64,000 bases of DNA. Origin: Methylobacter tundripaludum SV96. GTDB lineage: Bacteria > Pseudomonadota > Gammaproteobacteria > Methylococcales > Methylomonadaceae. Shown one piece after another: positions 7,777 to 16,133 of this stretch. Within the stretch, counting starts at the first letter, position 1, and every line of letters begins with the position of its first letter. Position numbers and translations under genes: made by a program. The stretch spans positions 1,156,167 through 1,220,166 of the forward strand of contig NZ_JH109152.1 in NCBI RefSeq assembly GCF_000190755.2, given 5' to 3'. The notes beneath the pieces were generated by a model, which saw only the letters and a program-made list of their open reading frames with translations, was not told the DNA's origin and did not search any database.

Positions 7777-8964
7777 ATGCCGTCAACCGCATCTCATCCC
7801 GATGCTATCATCGAAACCGCCCTTCGCCTGCCTTTTCAATTCGATCCGGCCCGGCTTGAGGAAGATCTTGCCCGCATCAATAGCGCAGATTGGCAAGCCC
7901 ATTTCAACAACAGCATTTACCGGGGGGATTGGAGCGGAGTAGCCTTGCGCGCCGCACCTGGCGGCCATATGGCTCTTTATTCGGACCCCGCCGCGGATAC
8001 TTGGGCGGATACGGCTTTGCTGGAGCAATGCCCCGCTTTCAAGGAGGTTCTGGAAAGTTTCGCTTGTCCACTGACGTCCGTTCGACTATTGCGGCTGGGG
8101 CCGGGCGCTATTATCGAGGAGCACCGCGATCCCATGCTGGGGGTGGATTACGGCGAGGTACGCATTCATGTGGTTATCGCCACCAACCCGAATGTCGAAT
8201 GCCGCCTTCAAGGACGGCCCTATCATTGGGCGGCCGGGGAATGCTGGTATGCCGATTTCAGTTGTACGCACAGTTTCGTCAATCGGGGCGATACCGAACG
8301 TGTCCATATGGTATTGGATTGCAAGGTGAACGATTGGTTACGGGGGCTGCTGACACAACTAGGGGAAGCGTCGCTACCCAGGATGCCGCTGATCAAGCCC
8401 GCCCCTTTAACCATACCCAAGCAAATCGAAACGTTAGACGATTGGATTATGTTGAAAGAGCGTGTTGCGCTGATGCGGGCGGAAAAATGCTGTCTTGCTC
8501 ACGAACGCATTAAATCGGAAAACGGCGTACCCGCTCGCAACACCAGCGCGGAAGACGGTTTCTGCCGCATCGGGTTCTGCAGCCGGGAAATCCGCGATCA
8601 TCAACTTGGATGTGCGCATACGATGGTGCGCTACCAGTTACAGGATATTATCCGGGCATTGGGCAACAGCGACATAATGACAGCAGAAGATTCTACGTCA
8701 TTGGAGCAGTTATTGGATTCGGCGGGCAATGAAATCCAATTCATGGATCATCGCAAAGGCACCGCGGAAAAACATTATGCAATCTTGCACGAACAGCTGA
8801 ACAACCCTGCCATGCAACCCTCCGAAGCTGCGCTTTTGGCCGCGTCCGAACAAATCGCAGCCATAGACATACAGCACGGCGCCTATGTGAAACAAATCGG
8901 TTCGATACGCGACCGGGTTCTGGCTTATTTGGAAGCGGGTATCGCCCGTGAATCGGCCGTCTAA
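7777..8964 (+). CDS. Aspartyl/asparaginyl beta-hydroxylase family dioxygenase
   Basis: This 395-residue protein has a strong AAGGAG ribosome site. The N-terminal half matches the Fe(II)/2-oxoglutarate-dependent Asp/Asn beta-hydroxylase domain: LGPGAIIEEHRDPMLGVDYG gives the first metal His (HRD), and HSFVNRGDTERVHMVLD gives the distal His and the Arg for 2-oxoglutarate, with GECWYADFSCTHSF between. The C-terminal half (residues about 220-395) is mostly helical and unlike anything I recognise. The family hydroxylates Asp, Asn or His side chains of peptides or small products. It is followed by a Nif11-like small gene and a sulfotransferase on the same strand, which suggests a peptide or natural-product modification role; that is inference. 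Confidence 0.82.
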   Translation: MPSTASHPDAIIETALRLPFQFDPARLEEDLARINSADWQAHFNNSIYRGDWSGVALRAAPGGHMALYSDPAADTWADTALLEQCPAFKEVLESFACPLTSVRLLRLGPGAIIEEHRDPMLGVDYGEVRIHVVIATNPNVECRLQGRPYHWAAGECWYADFSCTHSFVNRGDTERVHMVLDCKVNDWLRGLLTQLGEASLPRMPLIKPAPLTIPKQIETLDDWIMLKERVALMRAEKCCLAHERIKSENGVPARNTSAEDGFCRIGFCSREIRDHQLGCAHTMVRYQLQDIIRALGNSDIMTAEDSTSLEQLLDSAGNEIQFMDHRKGTAEKHYAILHEQLNNPAMQPSEAALLAASEQIAAIDIQHGAYVKQIGSIRDRVLAYLEAGIARESAV

Positions 8965-8992
8965 ATAAAATATTTACCGAAAGTCTTTTATT

Positions 8993-9199
8993 ATGGATAC
9001 GCATTTATTTCACTTGCTACGGCAGCGAATGCATGGAGACCACGCTTTGCAAGCGCGTTTGTTTGAATTAACCGATCCCAAGGATTTTCTTGCCGCTGTC
9101 CAGGCATTGGCCGAAGAGTTAGGATATACGTTGGAAAAAGCCGACCTGTTTGAAGCCACATTGGCCGGACGCCGCGCTTGGCATAACAGGAACCGGTAA
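8993..9199 (+). CDS. Nif11-like leader-type small protein
   Basis: This 68-residue protein resembles the Nif11 helical leader domain: a first helix (FHLLRQRMHGDHALQARLFE), then LTDPKDFLAAVQALAEELGY, then a third short helix around LEKADLFEAT. Nif11 domains serve as leader peptides for modified peptides or as stand-alone small proteins. No Gly-Gly cleavage site and no Cys/Ser/Thr-rich core follow; the tail is basic (GRRAWHNRNR). It may therefore be a carrier or chaperone rather than a precursor. Its stop overlaps the sulfotransferase start (TAATG), so the two are translationally coupled. Confidence 0.6.
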   Translation: MDTHLFHLLRQRMHGDHALQARLFELTDPKDFLAAVQALAEELGYTLEKADLFEATLAGRRAWHNRNR

Positions 9200-10203
9200 T
9201 GAACAATACGGATGCCATGGCCGGTTGGCTGCCCTTTTTTCTCACAGCCCATAACGGCCAAAGGCAAGTGGAATGGGGCTACATGGGCCGGGAACGGTTT
9301 ACCGAGCCGTTCTTTCTGGATACCTTGCAACGCCTGCTATACCGGCAATTCAATCATTTATTCCGCCAACAAAGCGGACTGGATTTACTGCTGGAACGGG
9401 CGCAATCCCACCCCGGCTTACCGCTGAAAGGCATCGTATTCCACATGAGCCGTTGCGGCTCCACGTTGGCCGCTCAGTGGCTGGCAGCCTTGCCGGACAG
9501 CGTGGTGCTGTCGGAGCCGGAACCGTTAGACACTTTATTGCAGTGGCCCGGCCCCTATAGCAATACAGAAACGATACAAACATTGCTCGCCGCCTTGGGC
9601 CAGCCGCGCCGGGAAAGCGACCGCCGTCTTTTCCTGAAAACCGACTGCTGGCATACGGCCCACATCGACCGCTTGCTGACAGCCTTCCCCGATACGCCGT
9701 GGGTATTCCTGTACCGCAATCCGGTGGAAGTACTGGTGTCACAACAGCGAATGCCCGGCTGGCACATGGTGCCCGGCACCATGACCGGCCACGGCCTGCA
9801 TCCACCCGATGAACTATGGAATAATCCTCTAGGCAACGGCGCATGGATTTTATCTGCTATTCTGGACCAAGCCGGACAAGCCACGAAGCGCCACAGCAAC
9901 GGCCTGTTGTTAAACTATTCGGAACTGCCGGAAGCGCTGGAAAATAAGCTGGCCATTCATTTCGGCCTGGATTTAAGCACTCAGGACGCCGAAACTCTCC
10001 GCGCGGTAGCCGGGCGGCACTCAAAACATCGCCATGCCGAGTTTAAACCCGATGCCGCCGAAAAACGCGCCGTCGCCGATACGCATATTTTGGAGCTGAC
10101 TGACCGTTGGCTGGATAAACCGTACCGACTGCTTGAACAGTTGCGCTTAGACGACGCGATAAACCTGTCAAGCAAACCGTTATTTCCATTGGACACTCCG
10201 TAG
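9199..10203 (+). CDS. Sulfotransferase family protein
   Basis: This 334-residue protein has the PAPS-binding P-loop-like motif GIVFHMSRCGSTLAAQWLAA (residues about 78-97) and a downstream FLYRNPVEVLVSQQ segment that matches the 3'-phosphate-binding arm (R-x-P-x-x-x-x-x-S). It should transfer sulfate from PAPS to a hydroxyl or amine acceptor in the cytoplasm. The start overlaps the Nif11-like gene by one base. The acceptor is unknown; a hydroxyl created by the upstream beta-hydroxylase is an attractive but untested idea. Confidence 0.8.
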   Translation: MNNTDAMAGWLPFFLTAHNGQRQVEWGYMGRERFTEPFFLDTLQRLLYRQFNHLFRQQSGLDLLLERAQSHPGLPLKGIVFHMSRCGSTLAAQWLAALPDSVVLSEPEPLDTLLQWPGPYSNTETIQTLLAALGQPRRESDRRLFLKTDCWHTAHIDRLLTAFPDTPWVFLYRNPVEVLVSQQRMPGWHMVPGTMTGHGLHPPDELWNNPLGNGAWILSAILDQAGQATKRHSNGLLLNYSELPEALENKLAIHFGLDLSTQDAETLRAVAGRHSKHRHAEFKPDAAEKRAVADTHILELTDRWLDKPYRLLEQLRLDDAINLSSKPLFPLDTP

Positions 10204-10243
10204 GAGCGCGTAGCGAGCGCCGCCGAATGTAGCCAGCCAACCC

Positions 10244-11302
10244 TTAGCCTATTGTTTCATAACACAAACCCGGACGCACTCCCAACTGATAATGGAATTG
10301 CAAAGTTTCGCCGCCCGCAAACGTCGGTTTTCCAGGCAAGGCTTGCGGTAAGTTCAGGCTACTGTCGTAATCTTGCAAACAGGTTTGGCCATAGACCGTG
10401 ATCCGGGTCAGAAGGCGCAGCTGATAACGTTGCAGCAGAGGCGTTGGAATTGTGATGCTTCCGGCAGGCAGCCGCTCCTCGGTTATATCAGCCCACTGCC
10501 TGATATTTTCTGCATTCAGTTCAAAAATTTTACCCAGATAAATCCTGTCGCGCACCGGCTCAACAAGCTTGTCTTGCTGCTCCGCGACCGGCACATACTC
10601 TTTCGACCGGTCCAGCAGACAGGCCTCAACGCTGACGGCTTGCGGCACCATCAGCGCATCCGGCGCCTGCGCCAGCAAATGGCGGGCAATAGATACTTGC
10701 GGTTCTTTGCCCAAACAGACATTCATCGTTTCACTGACGATCACATCGGGTATCGAATCAAGAGGGATTTGGTAGCGGGTTGCGTCTGCGCACACATGCT
10801 CAAGCACATGACTGGAAAAGCCAAAAGCATCAATCAAATGTTGCGCACAACGCAAAGATTCCGGGTGAATATCAATCAGTGTGAATACCACCTGTTGCGC
10901 TGAAAATACCGCCATCAACGGTAAAGCCAACAATGCAAAAGGACCGCAACCGGCATACAGGACTTGTACCGGACGATCTTCGCGCGCCGCATCCTGCACT
11001 GCTGCTCCAGCACCTTTAATAAAAGCAGCGCTGCGTAATACTTCGCGCGCGCAGAAAGCTGCCATCAGAGGCGAAACCGCCATGCCGCTATCGAGCATGG
11101 TCCTGTCCTCGGCCAAATTTACCTCCGTCGTCAACTTTAAAAGAGTATGCCGCTCAAGCAAAGCTCTTAAGTCGCCAATATGCGGAATTAAGTCCACTAT
11201 CGTTTTCTCAGGATCGAGAATATCTTGCGCAATCCTGTTGAGGTTTTCTATATCCTGATTGTTTGGTGACGGGGTAACATGTTTTAGCGATGGCATCATC
11301 AA
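10244..11302 (-). CDS. Class I SAM-dependent methyltransferase, PRMT-like
   Basis: This 352-residue protein has an AAGAGGAG ribosome site. Motif I is VLYAGCGPFALLALPL (the AdoMet GxGxF loop), followed by FTLIDIHPESLRCAQHLIDA (acidic residue for the ribose) and PDVIVSETMNVCLGKEP, which resembles the double-E loop of protein arginine methyltransferases. A beta-rich C-terminal part follows. It is convergent with the sulfotransferase and separated by 40 nt, so it may belong to the same biosynthetic group, though it has its own promoter. The substrate is unknown. Confidence 0.72.
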   Translation of the reverse strand: MMMPSLKHVTPSPNNQDIENLNRIAQDILDPEKTIVDLIPHIGDLRALLERHTLLKLTTEVNLAEDRTMLDSGMAVSPLMAAFCAREVLRSAAFIKGAGAAVQDAAREDRPVQVLYAGCGPFALLALPLMAVFSAQQVVFTLIDIHPESLRCAQHLIDAFGFSSHVLEHVCADATRYQIPLDSIPDVIVSETMNVCLGKEPQVSIARHLLAQAPDALMVPQAVSVEACLLDRSKEYVPVAEQQDKLVEPVRDRIYLGKIFELNAENIRQWADITEERLPAGSITIPTPLLQRYQLRLLTRITVYGQTCLQDYDSSLNLPQALPGKPTFAGGETLQFHYQLGVRPGLCYETIG

Positions 11303-11359
11303 TAACTCCTCTTGAAATATAACGGAAAAAGTTAGCGGCTTTACTTATTGACAGGCATA

Positions 11360-11395
11360 AAAAAACCGTAGCTCCCGAAAGAGCTACGGTTTCTT
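11360..11395. terminator. Bidirectional terminator between cspA and methyltransferase
   Basis: Ten-bp stem accgtagctc/gagctacggt with an A-run on the left and a T-rich right side. On the minus strand it ends cspA transcription just after its stop. Confidence 0.8.
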
Positions 11396-11404
11396 TGTCC
11401 GCAA

Positions 11405-11605
11405 TTAGATGATTGTTACTTCTTCTGCTTGCGGGCCTTTTTGTCCTTGAGTGACAGTAAACTGTACTTTCTGCCCTTCATCAAGAGATTTAAAGCCTGA
11501 GCTGTTAATGTTACGAAAGTGAACAAAAACATCTGGGCCGTTTTCTTGCTGAATGAAACCGAAGCCTTTTTCAGCGTTAAACCATTTAACTGTACCTGTA
11601 GTCAT
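11405..11605 (-). CDS. cspA: CspA-family cold-shock protein
   Basis: This 66-residue protein is a complete cold-shock domain with both RNA-binding motifs: RNP1 as KGFGFI and RNP2 as DVFVHF. Such proteins melt RNA secondary structure and bind single-stranded nucleic acid in the cytoplasm. The gene stands alone between a strong terminator and a 143-nt leader driven by a good sigma-70 promoter, the arrangement known for cold-induced csp genes. Whether it is cold-induced or constitutive cannot be told from sequence. Confidence 0.95.
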   Translation of the reverse strand: MTTGTVKWFNAEKGFGFIQQENGPDVFVHFRNINSSGFKSLDEGQKVQFTVTQGQKGPQAEEVTII

Positions 11606-11749
11606 TTAGTGTAATCCTATTTGTAGTAATTGAAGCCTTATAAAGACTAATGGAGCTGGGAAATTAGAGAATTACTTAATGATAACAGGACGAACAATTA
11701 CATGAAGAACTTCGTAGAGATAAGCATAACGGTAAAACTATTTCAAGCT
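11606..11749 (-). promoter_or_regulatory. Long 5' leader of cspA
   Basis: About 143 nt lie between the predicted transcription start and the ATG, with no other gene. Long leaders of this size in csp mRNAs act as cold thermosensors. The secondary structure was not computed. Confidence 0.4.
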
Positions 11750-11755
11750 GAGCGC

Positions 11756-11784
11756 ATTCTATAGTCGCCCCCCGACAATGTCAA
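11756..11784 (-). promoter_or_regulatory. Sigma-70 promoter of cspA
   Basis: On the minus strand a TTGACA -35 box (11779-11784) and a TAGAAT -10 box (11756-11761) are separated by exactly 17 nt. Confidence 0.7.
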
Positions 11785-12076
11785 GCCTGCTCTTTCAGTT
11801 TCCCGATGTCTTGGCATGAATGCCATATGATTTTAAGAACCCAAGTTTATGAGCAACACGTCCTATTCAGAATTAACGCTGTTCTCTGGACACCTAATGA
11901 CGGCTCAACTCTAAATTTCTAACCTTTTACATTACTTATATGAATACTTTATGAATTTAATGCATCAAATAAGGAAACAATCCATCTACTCCTAGTATTA
12001 TTGTCAACAATAGAGGCCTTTACTATAGTTGAGCCGTAGTCTAAAAAACCTTTCAACGTTATAAGAGGATTTACTC

Positions 12077-12250
12077 ATGAACGACTTTTACAAAGACATT
12101 TTAACCGGAACGGTATTTATAATCGGCCTGCTGGGCTTTATTTCCGGTGAATTCATCATCTCATCCGCCCTATTCGCCGCTGCCGCTATTGCCAGTAACG
12201 TTAACCTGAACCGTAAAAGAGGTAAAGCTGGACAATTATCATGCGAATGA
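12077..12250 (+). CDS. Small membrane protein, 57 residues
   Basis: The protein starts MNDFYKDILTGTVFIIGLLG and has two hydrophobic stretches (about residues 9-24 and 26-40) followed by a basic tail (NLNRKRGK). An AGAGG ribosome site lies 8 nt before the ATG, and an intrinsic terminator lies 20 nt after the stop, so it is a self-contained unit. By the positive-inside rule the tail should face the cytoplasm. I do not recognise a family and assign no function. Confidence 0.6.
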   Translation: MNDFYKDILTGTVFIIGLLGFISGEFIISSALFAAAAIASNVNLNRKRGKAGQLSCE

Positions 12251-12270
12251 CTTTAACCACGCAATTTGAA

Positions 12271-12304
12271 GACTTTCAAGGCTTAACGGCCTTGGAAGTT
12301 TTTT
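12271..12304 (+). terminator. Intrinsic terminator after the small membrane protein
   Basis: Stem ctttcaaggc/gccttggaag with a five-nt loop, followed by six T. Confidence 0.75.
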
Positions 12305-12396
12305 ATGCTTCTTTTTTTGGATGTCTCGATTAAAGACGCTGGCACCGAATTATTGCCACTACAGTTAGAATTTACTCCGTTACATCACCATCAGCT

Positions 12397-12570
12397 TCAA
12401 CCAAAACTAAAATCAGTCTTGATCATTCGTCGTCCATAGCCAGGATGATAATCGCCGACTGGAATACCTTTATAGACCTGAAAAGCCACATAATCAGCTT
12501 GACCGTTACCAGTAAATAGTTTGTTTTCCACGGTAACTGCCGCAGAAATCATCCCGCTATTCAATGTCGA
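12397..12570 (-). pseudogene. C-terminal remnant of an unidentified gene
   Basis: A 57-codon minus-strand frame after an upstream stop reads like real protein (AAVTVENKLFTGNGQADYVA, then VGDYHPGYGRRMIKTDFSFG and a stop). It has no start of its own near a ribosome site. It is probably the tail of a decayed gene left at the edge of the integrated element. I could not identify the parent. Confidence 0.3.
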
Positions 12571-12870
12571 CTATTTCAGACCTATAGCCAAGTCCCCACC
12601 CAAAACCCTTCATCTTCACCCGCCCGGCTTTTGCGAAAAAATTTGCAGTGAAATAAATATTGAAACAAGGATTTGTGCTGAAGTAGCAAAATTGCTAAGC
12701 GTCGAACTCGTAGAACCTGAGATTAGAAATGGCGAGCATTGAATTGATCCGGCGACTTATACCGCCTATCAACCGCCAATTATCACCAAATTTTATTTTT
12801 GAGAGAGGCAATAGAACGATTCTCTACAGGCCACTATTTTAAAGACATTAAGATTGTTGTTTTTTAAATA

Positions 12871-12890
12871 TACCGCCAAATATACCGCCA
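12871..12890 (+). repeat. Left-end TACCGCCA pair (possible integrase arm sites)
   Basis: Two copies of taccgcca at 12871-12878 and 12883-12890 match the motif that clusters upstream of the integrase at 22847-22929. A one-mismatch copy lies near 12757. Confidence 0.4.
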
Positions 12891-12964
12891 CGCGGCCAAT
12901 GCTGCCCCTGTTTTTGCCGCAAAAACCCACATCAAATAGCCCTCATAAATTCCCAGTAGACGAA

Positions 12965-13126
12965 CTAAGCTTTATCGATCTGCTGCCTTAGCCAAACAAC
13001 GCCGCCCAGTTCGATAAATCTTTTATGCTGAGCCTCGGTTAAACGGCAAGATATAACCTTGGCTCGATCTTCAGGCGGTAAAGGTTTACGGCCTGCCCCT
13101 TTGGCGCGTGTTTTCTTTTGTTCCAT
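12965..13126 (-). CDS. Small island protein, 53 residues
   Basis: The protein is MEQKKTRAKGAGRKPLPPED followed by a segment ending LTEAQHKRFIELGGVVWLRQ. The pattern (basic GRKP N-terminus, then a short helical RLTEAQHKRF region and a WLRQQI end) recurs in small phage and island proteins thought to be DNA-binding. The ribosome site is weak (GAGG about 10 nt upstream). The promoter region contains repeated TGTAATACAT motifs. The function is unknown. Confidence 0.6.
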   Translation of the reverse strand: MEQKKTRAKGAGRKPLPPEDRAKVISCRLTEAQHKRFIELGGVVWLRQQIDKA

Positions 13127-13203
13127 TGTCGGTGTCCCTCAGAAAAGCATTAAAAGTAATGCATCGATACCCCGCCGCAAGCGCTGCGGGCTGTATTGAA
13201 TAA

Positions 13204-13360
13204 TATTGTAATACATAAATAACAAATAATGTCAACTTTATGGGCAATAAGGCAAAACACGCTACAGCCCGCGCTGTGCGTAGGATTCAAGAAGTCAAGT
13301 TATTATTGTAATACATTAATAACTTCGAATAACGGACATTATGTTAAATAATGTATTACA
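13204..13360. repeat. TGTAATACAT repeats upstream of the 53-residue gene
   Basis: Near-identical 20-mers tattgtaatacataaataac (13204-13223) and tattgtaatacattaataac (13304-13323) are spaced exactly 100 nt apart. An inverted copy of the core (atgtattaca) lies at 13351-13360. They could be operator sites for an island regulator. Confidence 0.5.
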
Positions 13361-13490
13361 CTATTAAGCGCAAGGGGTGCGGTTTATTTGTGGTCTAGGC
13401 CGAACAACCGCTAACGCCAAAGATTAAAGCCTTAAGTCGGGAATTCCCGATTTGAGTGCCCTTATAACTTTGCTCCCCCATTTGGGGAAG

Positions 13491-13519
13491 CAAAAAACCG
13501 GCACGGTTAGCCGGTGCTT
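13491..13519 (-). terminator. Minus-strand terminator of the 170-residue gene
   Basis: Stem accggc/gccggt with a seven-nt loop, followed on the minus strand by six T. A second GC-rich hairpin (tttgctcccc/ggggaagcaaa) lies just beyond. Confidence 0.65.
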
Positions 13520-13663
13520 ATAACACGATCAATCAGGCTTGCTTAGTGCGTACAAATTCGATAGGTTTGCCCGCCCAAATGGGCGAGCAAATAACCGCTT
13601 ACTCACTATTACGAGTTCGTTAGGCTTATTATTTTACGTTGGCACAAACGTTTTGTCTGAGAG

Positions 13664-14176
13664 TTAAGAAAAAACAAATCGGTTTTGATTAGGGTCTGGT
13701 GAGCTGAACTCGTTGCGGTGAAAAACACCGGCTTTACAACCGTATTTAGAAACCAAGATATTCTTAGCTATAGATGCGCGGCCGAATGATCTGAACCAAG
13801 GGCTATAGTGTTCAACATCGTTCAATATGTACACGACATGATAATAGTCCCTCGGCTGTCGATTTTCCGTTTCGATTGGCATGCTGATGCTTGTACCAAC
13901 CGCTATGTATTGCATCCCATCTTCGTATAGGTCAAGCCGCACGTAATCAGACCCATCATGTTCAAGCATTACGATACAACCAGCCCTAGTCGCTGAATGA
14001 TTGCGTTTTTTCATCATCAAGCTTTGTCCTGGTCGAACGCTCCCCTTAAACAAATATTCGTTAATATCCAGCACATAACTCTCGTGGTCTTCGCTCACGT
14101 CCCCACGATGTATGTGTACTATTGGTGGTTTGTATTGCTGTTTTTCTCTTAACTGCCCTAGTTTATTGTGATTCAT
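13664..14176 (-). CDS. Hypothetical island protein, 170 residues
   Basis: The ATG at 14176 is preferred because AAGGGA lies 8 nt upstream; an in-frame ATG at 14194 overlaps that site. No signal peptide or membrane segment is visible. The middle is rich in beta-type sequence (GCIVMLEHDGSDYVRLDLYE), and the end carries RSFGRASIAKNILVSKYGC. I recognise no family. It follows the DUF3077-like gene on the same strand and ends before a double hairpin terminator. Confidence 0.55.
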   Translation of the reverse strand: MNHNKLGQLREKQQYKPPIVHIHRGDVSEDHESYVLDINEYLFKGSVRPGQSLMMKKRNHSATRAGCIVMLEHDGSDYVRLDLYEDGMQYIAVGTSISMPIETENRQPRDYYHVVYILNDVEHYSPWFRSFGRASIAKNILVSKYGCKAGVFHRNEFSSPDPNQNRFVFS

Positions 14177-14219
14177 GGCGGTGATCCCTTGCATATATAG
14201 TTAATATCGATCTAATGTC

Positions 14220-14525
14220 TTAAACGCGTTTCTCGTCAACATAGGCTTTAAGCAAGGTTTGAGCATCCAAGATTTCAAAGCGGATGGTTTGAGCCACATG
14301 CCAAATTGTCCCATCCTCAAAACTGTCCTTGTCTGCTACTTCACCGGCAATTTCAAGCAAATCAGCCAATGCTCTGGCACGTGCCAGTGATGGGTTTACC
14401 GTGTCGATCAAATTAAAAAACGTATTATCGATACCAGCATTAACGCGGTGGGGAAACTTCGTATCAAAGGCGCTAATGATTTTGGGTGTGGCTTGGGTGT
14501 CGGTTTGCTCGGTAGTTGCGTTCAT
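14220..14525 (-). CDS. DUF3077-like small island protein
   Basis: This 101-residue acidic protein has the pattern of small accessory proteins of islands and prophages: FPHRVNAGIDNTFFNLIDTV, LARARALADLLEIAGEV, then an IWHVAQTIRFEILDAQTLL helix. The similarity to DUF3077 is by pattern only. It has no membrane segment. The function is unknown. Confidence 0.5.
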   Translation of the reverse strand: MNATTEQTDTQATPKIISAFDTKFPHRVNAGIDNTFFNLIDTVNPSLARARALADLLEIAGEVADKDSFEDGTIWHVAQTIRFEILDAQTLLKAYVDEKRV

Positions 14526-14537
14526 ATTATCTCTCGC

Positions 14538-14780
14538 TTATAAATTTATAAGCCGACACCATGATTTTAAGCTGGTGCCGGACTGAACAGGTTGGCGTAC
14601 CGGATTCAAGAAACCGGCCAGTCTTGCGACTGCCTGCCCAGCCCGACATAATGAAGCGCTGAATGCTGCGCACAAAAAAACCGCATAAAGCGGCGGTGCG
14701 CCTTGAAATTTCGGAACGCCAATCCCGGCCTTGCTGTTGCAGGGCGTGGAAAGCATAAGCCCGATAGTAATGGAGGTCAA
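14538..14780 (-). CDS. Possible Ash-like protein (P4 type)
   Basis: This 80-codon frame with a TTG start contains SKAGIGVPKFQGAPP and later QAVARLAGFLNPVRQPVQSG, which resemble the GFLNPV-type motif of the short Ash proteins of P4-like satellites. The codon use and the unusual start leave doubt, and it could be a conserved non-coding stretch read as protein. Its place among other P4-type genes supports the call. Confidence 0.35.
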   Translation of the reverse strand: MTSITIGLMLSTPCNSKAGIGVPKFQGAPPLYAVFLCAAFSASLCRAGQAVARLAGFLNPVRQPVQSGTSLKSWCRLINL

Positions 14781-15026
14781 TAGTTTAATGCCTTGCGCTT
14801 GTTGCTTGTCTGTATTCGATTGCCATTACCTCTAAACTTACTATCTCCCCCCGCGCCCCGAACCGAGACACCATGAGGTGGTGGCATGTTTCAATGTTTT
14901 ATGTTGTGTTCGTCTGAAGGTAGGTCTTCCTCCAATGGAGCATCATAAAGAAATTCAAGCAATGCCGTGTACGTCTGAGATAAGCGCTTGGTGGTCCATC
15001 TTTAAAAGCCAAGTGTGCAAATCTCG

Positions 15027-15044
15027 CTATGGGAATTCCCATAG
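15027..15044. repeat. 18-bp perfect palindrome
   Basis: ctatgggaattcccatag, followed directly by a second hairpin (agtgga/tccact). It lies in the non-coding region of the integrated element. Confidence 0.8.
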
Positions 15045-15759
15045 TGGAAAAACTCCACTTCGAGAGCCACCAGTGGTGGAAGATAACCGGGGCAAAAATG
15101 ATAGCGGCTATGGGTAAGGCGGCGGAAGTGATGCGGGATAATCTCACTTCATTGCCGGCTAATTAGAATTTGATGGAGCCTGTAGCATCAATAATACTTC
15201 CTCCCCCTTGCCCCAAGACAAACACGCCATAAGGTAGCGGGCAAGTGTTGACCTTGTAAGCATCCGTCATGTGCGCCTGCGCCACATGTACCCGGTGGTT
15301 TTTTGTATTTGAAAAACTTATCAATTAAAAGTTTAGCTCTGAACACGGTCACGAAAAGGGCTTGCTGGAGGATTTACACACCCCTATCCCTGCGCTATAC
15401 CCCCCCTCCGAAATTCCCTCGCTTGCAAGAAAGTAACTGCAAGCGGTCTAGGGCTTGGACGCTCCAGGGAATTCACCCCCCCCCCTACCCACCTTGCCCA
15501 ATGTATGGCCGGGTAGCCTATCGCCACGACTTGAACAAATGCCAAGGCGACCAAGACCACAAAACCGGACCGCGGGCATCATGTCGTTTTGATTGCATGT
15601 GCTGATGGTGGTTTCATCGTCTCGGCATACGATCAATTTTGCCTTGATTTCGGTCGTTGCCGATCACTCATTTATTGCCACAAATAAAAACATATACGCC
15701 CCTATGCTTGGAAAACGTGGGGAACGTGGGAAGATAGGCCTTTAGCCCATGCGGGGCGA

Positions 15760-15957
15760 GGCTTTCAAGCTCCCCACGACTTCCAAAAAAGCGGGGATTC
15801 CTCCCACAAACACCTCTCAATATCCCCACAAAATGGCCTTTTTTGGGGTTTTTCGATCAATCGGCGGATGCTTTTCGCTTGGTCTGGTGTTCTACAGCTC
15901 CCCATATTTGCGGGGAATATCCCCACGAAAAATATCCCTGTGGGGAGCTTGAAAGCC
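15760..15957. repeat. 18-bp inverted repeat enclosing G/C-tract sequence
   Basis: The left arm ggctttcaagctccccac (15760-15777) and the right arm gtggggagcttgaaagcc (15940-15957) are perfect complements. The interior carries more tgggga/tcccca motifs. Confidence 0.85.
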
Positions 15958-16133
15958 ATGCTGTATAAGGCTTACAGTTATATCTCCCCTCATTCCCCAC
16001 AAAAAATATACATACCCCTTATATATTATTTCAACCAGACCGGCTGCCAAAATCACGAGGCGGAAAATAAGCGGTCATAACTACCTTATTGGCGTGTCCA
16101 TTGGGGCGCGGGGATAAGCGACCATTAAATGTT

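Larger units (their letters stand above)
14781..16133. other. Palindrome-rich non-coding region, candidate element origin
   Basis: About 1.35 kb between the helicase gene and the Ash-like frame hold no convincing gene. The region contains an 18-bp perfect palindrome (15027-15044), a small hairpin next to it (15043-15059), many cccca/tgggg tracts from 15700 to 16020, and an 18-bp inverted repeat enclosing about 160 nt (15760-15957). P4-like elements replicate from repeat-rich origins near their primase/helicase gene, so an origin is plausible here. Confidence 0.45.

Noticed and set aside
12521-12742. Plus-strand frame of 73 codons
   Set aside because: It partly overlaps the more protein-like minus-strand remnant at 12397-12570 and has no ribosome site.
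14878-15117. Short overlapping frames in the island non-coding region (14.9-16.1 kb)
   Set aside because: They overlap palindromes on both strands, lack ribosome sites and resemble no family.
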